Shown: one piece after another, positions 49,201-61,200 of the stretch
How positions within the stretch are numbered: position 1 is the first letter of the stretch
How the letters are laid out: the number at the start of each line of letters is the position of its first letter
DNA from: Mimachlamys varia
Lineage: Eukaryota; Mollusca; Bivalvia; Pectinida; Pectinidae
NCBI GenBank assembly: GCA_947623455.1
Contig: OX392530.1
Location: forward strand, 4,644,732 to 4,708,731
Direction: 5' to 3'
DNA: 64,000 nt
Program-made: the position numbers and the translations under genes
Notes under the pieces: model-generated
The model's database searches: none
Told to the model about the DNA's origin: nothing
Seen by the model: the letters and a program-made list of their open reading frames with translations, nothing else

Positions 49201-52200
49201 ACAGAATGGTCAGTTCGTGCCTGGTCAGAGGGTGCTTCAGTATCCAGGGCAGTGGAGTTTGCAAAAACAGACTCCTCATGACCTGTGTCTATCTCTGTAG
49301 TCACCTCAAAAAGATTGGGATCTCCAACTGGATGGTTGTCATTTGTAGTAACTTGACCCATGAAATAATCAGTAGGTTCAGGCATGCGTAGGTATGCCAG
49401 CTTAAGGCGATTCAAATGGACCGGGCGATGTAACGTTTTCCCTGAAACTTTGTTCCTAAGGATAACTGTGTGTGGCGTAGGGAAACTATCAATGACAAAT
49501 GGACCAGTGTATTGATTTTGCAATTTCCGACCCTTTCCGGTAGGTTCAGTTTGTAAGTAAACATAGTCACCTGGCCCGACGTCCAGTGGATTCAAATTTG
49601 TGTTCATTCGTTCCAGCATAGAATGTTTTGCATGTTCTGCATTTTTTTTCACCTCCTTGCGAATCACATCAAGGCATTTGCTGAAGTCCTTGATATATTG
49701 GTGAATATCTGTAGGAAGTCTTGGAAAGTCGGTGTCTTCAATGTGGTTCGAGAGTGGGAACCGAGGTCTGTAACCATACACAATTTCATACGGGGAATAC
49801 CGTAGGGTACCGTTCACAGTATTGTTCATCGAGAAGATCACAGATGATAGGACATCATCCCAGTATGATCCTTTCTGTACGAATGGTGTCATACGTTCTG
49901 CTAATGTGCGATGTGTTCTCTCCACTGATCCTAAACAGTGATGGACAAAACTTGGGGTGTATTGTTGTTTGATGTCAAGCTGTCGACAAACTTCCTGGGT
50001 ACATCGCGATATGAATTCCGAACCTTGGTCCGATATTAGGGTTATGCACACTCCATATGTTGTAAACAATGTATATAGCGCATGCGATACAGTGACTGCA
50101 TCTTTGTTCGGAATTGGTAATGCAAACAGAAACTTGCTGAATTGATCGACTGCAGTGAAAATATATCTATTACCCTTCTTTGTGATGGGGATAGGTCCAT
50201 ATAGATCCACTTGCCAAACATCGAAGGGTTTGGACGGTGTAGGGTATGCCACAATACTGGATTTTGTATGAGCTCGTGTTGTTTTTCTTTCCTGACATTG
50301 AGGACACGATCGAACATAATCCGCAACTACAGTGGCCAGCCGAGGAAAATAGTAATGATCCTTTATTGAGTCGACCGTATGTTGAATGCCTCCATGACCT
50401 CCCATGGGTGTGTCATGATACAACTCAATGACCGTTTTGATCATTACGTCTGGTAGAACAAGTTGGAAGTTGTTCAAGGACTTGGTTCTTGTAGAATTTG
50501 CTTTGCGCGAGTGAAACAACAGCTGGTCAATAATTAGGAAATCAGCACTTTCTATCAAAATCCTTCTAGAGTCTTTTTGAGATTTTGGCAGCAATCCGTG
50601 CTCCAGATAGTCAAACATTGATTTACACCGAATATCTGAATGCTGAAGAGCAGAAATTGATTTCGGATCAAAATGTCCTTGGGAAAACAAATCAATAGAT
50701 TTTATTTTGGCTTTTGCCAAATCAACTTCTTCAGAGCTTGAAGTAGAATCATCAACTTCGGTGTTTGAAACAGTCAATGTTGTCAGCACTGTGTCCTTTC
50801 CATTTTTGGAATCCCCAACAGAAAAGTCATCAGTTGCGAAGTCAACTGGTTGTGAAATCGATTCTGAAGAAGCATCTTCTGAACCAAGTTTTGGTGATGA
50901 CAGCAAAACATCAGATTCCTCATAATTGTTCTGGTCAGAGCTTAGAACTTGTGGTGGTTTAATTGTAACATCCACAGTAGGGTTCTTGAATGGTGTCTGG
51001 TCAGCTGTCAACTTGTTGTCCTCATTGAAACATGAACAATGGTGGTGTCTTGAATGTGAGCGTCTTTTCCGCACTTGTTTTGGTAGCGTTCCGAACATGT
51101 CTTCGGAATCTCCATCATATCCGTCATCATGATTGTCCAAATGCAACATAGAATTTGGAGATAGATCCTGCAACAAAGAAATAGCAGGATGTTGAACCTG
51201 GACATTATTGACTTCGTTAAGGGGAACACCGTCAGATGAAGAGTCTGCAAGCACATTTTGTAATGTTTGTACCTGATCTGTAAAACCAAGATCAGGATTG
51301 TCCTTTGTCACAAAGAAATTTGCATGTTGAAGTAGCAAAGATTTCAGTGAACCTTGTTCCTCCTCAGTCAAATGGTTTGGGATACTAATGTTTTCAAAGA
51401 GGGACTTGTTAGAACTAGAATCAGCTGACTGGAATTGTTTGTTGGTGTCCGATTTGAGTTCCACGTTTTGTACGAAATAGTCTGAAACATCAGTAGCTTC
51501 ATGGTCCATAGATGTGTATTCAAACTGGGCTATGTTTCTTCCTGGAAGGATGGTAATTGGAGCATTAGTAGGGTTCAGTAATTTCAGTGGTACAGTGTTC
51601 TCGCACAAGACAGTAACAAGACTCTTGGAGACAAGAAGATGTTGATGTAGGGGTGTAACTACTACCAGAACAAATACCTTGTGATCCATATAAAACATGT
51701 TTTGGGAGTTGGCCCCAAACAATCTGTTCTGAATTGGCCTGAATGACTGTTCGGTGTGTACATTTCACTCCAATTGATCCAAAAGTGTATGAATGATCGG
51801 AAAAATTCAGTATCACTCCATTTTCTTTCAGGTATTGAGTTCCTAATATCAAAGGATGTGAAGTGTTAGGTAAAATGTGGACTGGAACTTTATGTGTATT
51901 TCCACAAACAGTTATCTTCACAACAGCAGCACCAATAATAGAAATAGTTTGGTTATTTGCCAGGACCACTTTGTCTTCTGTCAAGCGGTGAAAAGAAAAT
52001 TTTGCAAAATTGGGACATTTGAATAAAATTCCTCACTTATGATGTTCAATGAACTGCCTGTGTCAATGAGAGCAGATAATTTGGTTGAATGAATCTGTAC
52101 CGGTAGGAATAGAAATTGCTGTTTACTCTGTTCAATGGCTTTGCTCTGTATGTTACCATTTGAAGCAGACCCCGTGTTGACTGAAGTTACTGGTGTCCTG

Positions 52201-55200
52201 AGGGGAAGGGTCCTTGGCTCCTCAGGTGAAAAGCGTTTCCCTGGTTTGGTGGTGGGTGTTGTGCCAATAAACGGCATGAAAGTGCAGGGTGTCCAAATTG
52301 AAAACATATCTGGCATTTTAGAAGGGATAGGGATTCGCCAACTCCAATCCAATTACAGTCTCTACGCATGTGTCCTTCTCCTCGACAGGAGTGACAGATG
52401 ATATCATTTTGTAGAGTTGGAACTGGCTGCTGGAAATGAGGCTGTGCCTGGTACTGAGACGGTTGCCTTGGCGACTGTTGTTGCCTTTTCCTTGTCTGGG
52501 GATTTTGCTGTGAAGCATGGTTCCTATCTGGGCTGCTATGGTTAACTGATAACCTTGAAACAACATCTGTGAGTTGTTTTATCTGTTGTTTTATTTCAGT
52601 AAGTTCATCAGATTTTTGTGTTTGTGGAGTGGCACTAGCACACATCTCAGTTGACTGTGGATTTGAAAAGGGAACAGTATCAGTGCGAAAGCCATTAGCT
52701 TCTCCAATTTTAGCAGCTGTAAGTGCGGAATTGAGATCTCGTGGTAAACCAGCACGTACAAAAAATGATAACCCACGAGGTAATCCTGCTAAAAACCTTG
52801 CCAAGACTTCATGTTCAGCTTTATGTATAAGTTGTCCCTTTTCAACAAGCTGGCAATGATAATCCTCAATGGGCTGGTTTTCCTGGAGAGATATTTTCTG
52901 AAAGTTCTCACTCTCCAGTATCATTTGTGGACTTTGCCAGTCAAGGGAGACAAATCGTTCGCAAAATAATGTCTTCAGATACTCCCAGGTTGTTTTGATG
53001 TCAGTGTCTGACATACTGTTGAACCAAGTTAATGCCGGTCCTTGAAGATGTAAATGAAAAGCTGCTATTTTTCTGTTATCATTGTCAGCTTTTAATAAAA
53101 TTGCATAAGAATCAAATTCTGACAAAAACTTGTGTCCATCTTCATGAGGGTATCCAGAAAACTTTTTACAAGTTAATTTTGCCATGGTTGGAAAATCATC
53201 AGTGGCTGAATCTGTTAATGGTTCATAATGATAATTTGAAATACCAGTACTGGAAAAAAAACTTGGGACATCAGGCAGAGTAACGTTGTCTTCAAGGTCT
53301 GTAATAGATACTGGATTCGATCTAGAGTTTTCATCTGGTACAAAACTGAGTTCATGTAAAGCGTTCGTTGCCAAAAAGTGTTCATCAAAAATGTTCAAAT
53401 CATTATTGTCATCAGAACTGGGGCTGTTGTCAGATATTTCACTCAGAATGTCTATGGAAGGACTGGTACTAATTTGATGAGTTGACATATGTTTGCCGGG
53501 TGGATCAGCAATATACAATTAGTAGATATACAGGACGTTTCATACATATGTTGGCCGGGGGGCTTTACAACATAAATTGTACATGTATGACCCGTTCATT
53601 TAACTTGCAGAGTGTGTACACAACCTGTATGATAAAATACAAATATGTCGGCCTGGGGGCTTTACAACATTCTTTGTATACATACATGACACATTGTTCA
53701 TAAGTTGCCAACATCACACATAATGCTCATAATGTAAGTTCATGACACTGTAAGATAAGATACAAATAAGTCGGCCGGGGGGCTTTACAACATTATTTGT
53801 ATGCAACACATCACAATAAATGTTTATAATACGTAAAGTTCATGACAGAGTTATATATGACACCATATACAAATATGTCGGCCTGGGGGCTTTACAACAT
53901 TATTTGTATTTTTGAGAACCAGGCTATCTTCAACCTTTGGTCTGGATGAATTCCATCTACCATTGCACCATAGAAGAAACGAGATGTCCTGCCTCGTGAT
54001 CTATGCACTCTCATGTCTGTGTGAAAAGGAAGATGTTGGCCTGTGTGTGTTTCATTGAAGTTGCGGATGAAATCATTATTAATACGCATAACAAATTTTT
54101 CGAATGCCTTCTGATGTTCAAAAGTGATATTGTTTATGTGCAAGTTTGATTTATGAGGAAAGGTGCTCGCACATTCATATAGATGTTTTGGGCAATTGTT
54201 CTGATAACAATGCGAGCAGATGGTGTCACAGCAGATATCAATTTGTGAAAATCATTCATAATTTTTCTATATAGCCGGTCTAAAACATGTGAAGGAAGAT
54301 CGAAAATATTGTCAGGTACATCATTGATTCCAAGGCATATAATACACAATTTGACTGAAAACAGGCTGGTATGATTTGTAATATAAGTCAAATGGGAAGA
54401 AATCTTGGACCCTGGTACAATATTGCAAAAAACATTCGGTTTAACAACAGAATTATTTAGTCCACGAAGACGTGAGTCACCCAAAATGACTAGTCATAAC
54501 GAAAAAAAAAATGTTGTCACATGGCATCACATTATGGCGCGAAAACACCCAAGAATGGATTGATCAACAAAATATGTATAAAATGAAGAAAATTCGAATC
54601 CAAATCACCGTAAAGTTACCACTTTCTGTGTCGTTGTACTAAATTCAGATTCTCCACCATGTTGTCACGCTGTGTGAGAGGTTATAATTAATTATGGTAA
54701 ATTGTGGGGAAAACGTAAAGCCATCTTCAATGTTTGTCTTGTTATTTTCTTCCTCTACATTCTAATTTACAAAACATAAACCGGACGGACTAATTCCGGA
54801 ATATAATACAAACTAATAAAATGAAAATGAAATGGAATTGAAATATCCGGAAAAAGAGTTATCTACCCTTTGACCGTGTATGTAATAGATCGATATCTCA
54901 CCAACCAGTATTACTATACATAACATGCCCCCCCTCAAAAAAAATTGAACCCAGTGAAATTTAAACTGGTCGTTAGAAATCTAACTATTACATGCCCTCA
55001 AGCATCATCCAAAACTTTTATGAAGAATACAATGTTCAAACAATGACAAATCAAAATCTAGAACCTGAAAATATTCTGATAAATGTACATGATAACTATA
55101 AATTGGCAATACATGTATGATGATGAAGCAAAAAAAAACATTTTTGCTTTCCCTTGAGTTACTGCAAATACAATTTTATCAAAATCAGTACATGAACATT

Positions 55201-58200
55201 CAAGAAAATATTTAGAAGATAGGATTTGAAAAATGTAAATAATGTATTCATTGAATCATTTGATACAATGCTATTTTAATTAGGAAAATATCTAACACTC
55301 GCACACTCACTTTCCATTGAGCTCATAATGGATCATACATACAACTTTTATACAAAATAGCAAATAATGAAAATATCTCTACAAGTTATGGAATGGAAAG
55401 ACTGATTGTGGGAATTCAAATAAGCATATTAAGAAGACATGGAAGTTTGTTTTCGGTATTATAAATGGAATTCATTATTAATATATATAGCACATTCAAA
55501 TCAACATGTACCTGAATCCATGCTACACAATGTTCTGACACTGAGAAAGAAAAAAAAAATTATGCATTACATCATTAATTACAATAGGGCATTACATTAT
55601 CAATTCAACTATGAATCTCACTCAATTTCAATTTGCTACCAGATCAGGAATTGAATAGTGAGATTGGTTATATGTGGTAACATCTTATCAAGCTCCAGAT
55701 TTAATACATGTCAATAAACAACAATATGATTTATAAATGTGTTCGGGTTATACTCAACTTAGTGCTTATAAAATGAACTATATCATCATGCTGTGTCAAT
55801 ATGACCATGTGATTGCAAGTTATACATGTTGAGTATTTAAACCTTCACTAAACTGAGATATATAGCTTTACACTGGAAAAATTTACTGCATTTGAATCTT
55901 CAAAAAAAAATCTTCATTATAAGAGAAAATGAAATTATTCACTACAAAATTACAAATTCAATTATGGAATCTTACAAACATAACCCTTGATCCATTTGGC
56001 AACACTTTTCAATGCTCATTACTTGCTCATCTTTAAATCAACAGAAACATCAGCAGAGATTGCGCTCTTCATTATTAGTGTATTTCTGACATATTTCTCT
56101 GAAAAACCTTCTTAAAATTTGGAAAAGACTGATGTTTTGCAATGTAACAAGTGAAGTATAGTTAACCAAAGACATAACTGGAGGATTATAAACATAGTGC
56201 ATAAAATATACAATTGTCAACCGCAATTCCAAGATTATACCAAAATATTCATTATGGAAAAACAAAGTTCAATTCCACAATTGTTTATAACTGTAGGCAC
56301 AAACAGTCATACTATCGCCGAGTTACTTAAAAGTACCATCATAGGAAACAAATGAATGCATGGCAAGTCTGTAACACCTATGGTAGAACAAGTTATATAT
56401 ATGAATACATGTTACGAGATAAAAGGTGGCGGCTTGCGTTTGATAACCAACTTGGTTTTCGCATCTAATTTCGATAGGGGAAGCCACAGTGCATTTTGGG
56501 CAGGTTCCCCAACAAGATGAACCAAATATTCACATTTGTTGTCCTGGTTACGTTGTGCCAACACGCGCTTTACTTTCTGACAACTCGAGTCTGTTGAAGA
56601 CTGCAAAGGAGTAAGATGGTCGTTGTCTCGAAAACGAACAGGTCGCTTGATAACACGATGTGGGCGGTTAAGGTTGGATGGTAGAGTTGGGAAAAAATTC
56701 TGAATCCGGCTATGGCCTGTAGGCTCATGGTTGGATTTGGGAATTGAGCTAGAGAGTACATCTGTAGTCTCATCGTTGTCTGTACCGTCAACCTCTGTGG
56801 TTTTGTCAAAACCCGATAATTGATCTTCTACAGAATGGTCTGTTCGTGCCTGGTCAGAGGGTGCTTCAGTATCCAGGGCAGTGGAGTTTGCAAAAACAGA
56901 CTCCTCATGACCTGTGTCTATCTCTGTAGTCACCTCAAAAAGATTGGGATCTCCAACTGGATGGTTGTCATTTGTAGTAACTTGACCCATGAAATAATCA
57001 GTAGGTTCAGGCACGCGTAGGTATGCCAGCTTAAGGCGATTCAAATAGACCGGGCGATGTAACGTTTTCCCTGAAACTTTGTTCCTAAGGATAACTGTGT
57101 GTGGCGTAGGGCAACTATCAATGACAAATGGACCAGTGTATTGATTTTGCAATTTCCGACCCTTTCCGGTAGGTTCAGTTTGTAAGTAAACATAGTCACC
57201 TGGCCCGACGTCCAGTGGATTCAAATTTGTGTTCATTCGTTCCAGCATAGAATGTTTTGCATGTTCTGCATTTTTTTTCACCTCCTTGCGAATCACATCA
57301 AGGCATTTGCTGAAGTCCTTGATATATTGGTGAATATCTGTAGGAAGTCTTGGAAAGTCGGTGTCTTCAATGTGGTTCGAGAGTGGGAACCGAGGTCTGT
57401 AACCATACACAATTTCATACGGGGAATACCACAATGCAAACTTTGAAGATGGTTTTGCTGAATTTCAAAAGTATTTTGCATAAGAATTAAAATGTGTATC
57501 AGGACTTTTGGTCTACCTAAGTTAACTTGGCTGTATAATGTCACTGAAACAGTTAATCTGCTTAGTTTTATTTAAAGTGCTATCTTACCCGCCAGTCGTC
57601 CAAATATTTATAATTAGCGGGTCAGAAAATAGAGTCATACATGTAACCCTTCGGACTAGGGCTACATAATTGATATTCAACACTGACAACCGGCGCGTCG
57701 ATTTACCCAATACAACCCAATACTACCCAATACAAACGTCGATTTACCCAATACAACCCAATACTACCCAATACAAACGTTGATTTACCCAATACTACCC
57801 AATACTACCCAATACAAACGTCGATTTACCCAATACAAAATTAAGTTTACCCAATACAAGTAACGACTTACCCAATACAACTGTGGAACCGATTTTGTTT
57901 TTTTTAAACGAGTAATCGTTTATTTGAATTACTTAATTCAAGCTATGTTACTTGTACTAATGGAACAGTAAACGAACCAACCATATATGAAACACCCAGT
58001 CTGTCATATATCTTCATGTCGGCATGACGAATTACCCAAATCTACCGAAATCTTACCCAAATCGTACAAGAACACCACAATTATAAGAAAACCAATAGCA
58101 ATATTAATTAATTATACGCAAATTTTTTAGGGGCGACGTGCTTTCTCCAGGTTTTAGTAAACCGAACATGAGTAAGGTTTATCTCCCCTGTATCACGCAT

Positions 58201-61200
58201 GGCAAAGAAGTGCTTTAGGCCTATTATAATATTGATTTGTTAAATAATATAGATCAAGACTATAGAAATGCAATAATCAATAGACGTTATATATACATCA
58301 GATCACCCAAACCTACTTAAACCTTACCTAAGTCTTACCCAAATCACGGACTTAGATAGCAATCTAATCTAAGTCCGTGCCCAAATCTACCCAAATCTTG
58401 CCCAATATTCAGTTTAATTCGATTGATAGGTATAACGTGACATGCATAAAATAATCGTTCTATATAATAATTCCTTTGACAAGTATAACGGGGCATGTAT
58501 AAAACGATGGTTTTTATTCATTTGATAATAGAAACGGGCCATGTATAAAACGATGGTTTTTATTCATTTGATAATAGAAACGGGGCATGTATAAAACGAT
58601 GGTTTTTATTCATTTGATAATAAAAACAGGACATGTATAAAACGATCGTTTTTATTCATTTGATAATAGAAACGGGAAATGTATAAAGCGATCGTTTTTA
58701 TTCATTTTGTAAATATAACGGAGCATATATAAAACGATCGTTTATAAATGTTTTTATTCATTTGATAAGTATAACGGGGCATATATAAAACGATCGGTTT
58801 TATTCATTTTATAAATATAACGGGACATGCATAAAGCGATCGTTTTTATTCATTTGATAATAGAAACGGGCCATGTATAAAACGATGGTTTTTATTCATT
58901 TGATAATAGAAACGGGGCATGTATAAAACGATGGTTTTTATTCATTTGATAATAAAAACAGGACATGTATAAAACGATCGTTTTTATTCATTTGATAATA
59001 GAAACGGGAAATGTATAAAGCGATCGTTTTTATTCATTTTGTAAATATAACGGAGCATATATAAAACGATCGTTTATAAATGTTTTTATTCATTTGATAA
59101 GTATAACGGGGCATATATAAAACGATCGGTTTTATTCATTTTATAAATATAACGGGACATGCATAAAGCGATCGTTTTTATTCATTTGATAATAGAAACG
59201 GGACATGTATCAAACGATCGTTTTTATTTATTTTATAAATATAACTGGGCATATATAAAACGATCGTTTTTATTCATTTTATAAATATAACGCGACATGT
59301 ATCAAACGATCGTTTTTATTCATTTGATAAGTATAACGGGATATGTATAAAGCGATCGTTTTTATTCATTTTATAAATATAACGGGGCATATATAAAACG
59401 TATATCGGGCCTTTAAGTAAAATATAGAACTGCAATACATAAACTATTTATATATTGAGAATCTTTTGTGTGTTTTTGTTTTATATATGAGCAAGTATGT
59501 TTAAGTATCGTTTAATTGATTTCATCAGACATACCAACTACTCCATTCGATATAACATCTAAATTAACATAACCTAAAAGATCATATATAGAAATAATAT
59601 TACGTCTTTCATTTCTATAGTAACTTACTAAGGACAATGAAAGAAAAAATGAATTGAATTTTCTATAAAATTACCACATGCACAGGAACTATATATTTCA
59701 GAATTCTCAGTATATTCAATCTCGATAAAGCTTGATCGTAAATGTTATCAATATGATTGGACCAGGTACCTTTTTTAATTAACGTTAGTCCTAAATGTTT
59801 GTGGCAGTCATGCTGCGTTATAGTATGGTTATTAAAGTAAGAGTGGGATGAGTATTAGAAAGCTTACCAGGAAATATCAGTGCATCTACATATACAATAC
59901 ATATTGATGACTGATAATGCCAGAGACCTATAGATAATTGTCGCCTCTAGGAGTTTGTGGCCATTACGATGTTATTTACATGCTAACCCGTAAACTGGAT
60001 TGTAACGGCAAATGTCTAGCTAATCGTAATTAGCACACTTTGGATATTTTTTACAGTTAATAATACCAGAAACTTGTGTTTTAACAAAACGGATAGTATA
60101 CATTTAAACACACACATACGCTAATATACATATACTAAAAAAAAGCTTTGACGTCAAGTAGGTAAATACATTATTACGGAATGTATTATATAGCATATGA
60201 TAACTGGATAATTTCCCAGTTTTGGTTATTCAGTTTGGTCATGCTTTACCTGTAAATTAACATGTATGTTCATAATTACGCAGATTTTCACCTGTTCCAC
60301 TCTTTGTAAAATGTATAATTGTTTAATTGTTTTGTTCGAAATAAATAACAGCCTGAACACATTAAAACGTTAAGTCGACTTCTTTTGTGAACCCGATGGA
60401 AATCATAAATTCAAGTGACAATGGTGATATTTTAGATACAACGGTGTGATTCTATCTATGTATGATGGTACCGACTAATTGCACGGCGCGTGTACATAAT
60501 TGACATGGATAGGTATGGTTTTGATCATGTCAGTGTCCCACCTGACCAATGATTGACAAAGGCAAAGACTGTCGCGCCATCACAGGTTTGTTATGAATCT
60601 GCTTAAGACAATAGCATACTAGGTCCAAAATCCAGCAAACAGATCCGCGACAAAAAATATAGAGACAACAGAAAAGAAAAACCTACCATACTACAAAAAA
60701 ATAACATTGCCGACGAAATTATTGAAGTATTATCAAAATTGAAAACAGACCCACACGTACAAACGGTAGAACTATCAAAGGGTAAATTACCAAATATAAT
60801 TTTATATTCATCGGAACAACTAACAGACATGAAGGCAAACTGTGTGGGTGAGGGAGGGATTGTAATCGGCATAGACCGCACATTCAATTTAGGCAAATGT
60901 TTCGTGACACCGATGTCTTACAAAAACCAAGGCGTAGTACAGAGGGAGACGGGGGATCATCCAATCATGTTAGGTCCTACACTGCTGCATTGGGATGGGG
61001 AAAAACCTACCTACAGTTACTTTTTTGGCCACGTCAGAGCAAAACTTGGAACAGACAATGTTGTAATTGGCACGGACGAGGAAAAGGCAATGACTTCTGC
61101 TCTCCGTGACAATTTCAACGGTTCCACATTTTTGCTCTGTACGAAGCATCTAAAAGAAAATGTAGGTAGGTTTTTAGAAAAGTCAGGAACGCCTTTAAAA

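Larger units (their letters stand above)
47044..54925 (-). mobile_element. Ty3/gypsy-like LTR retrotransposon, RT/RNase H-less
   Basis: Two near-identical LTRs (47044-47300 and 54663-54925) bound an internal region read on the minus strand: SGNH-like ORF, gag, protease, then a pol ORF with integrase and a chromodomain-like end. Reverse transcriptase and RNase H are absent. A G-rich polypurine tract abuts the 3' LTR. The right LTR is shared with a truncated second copy (54926-57430), so flanking target duplications cannot be matched. The element sits in the BAG2 intron in BAG2 orientation. LTRs differ by a 6-bp indel and a few substitutions, so the insertion is not brand new. Confidence 0.9.
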
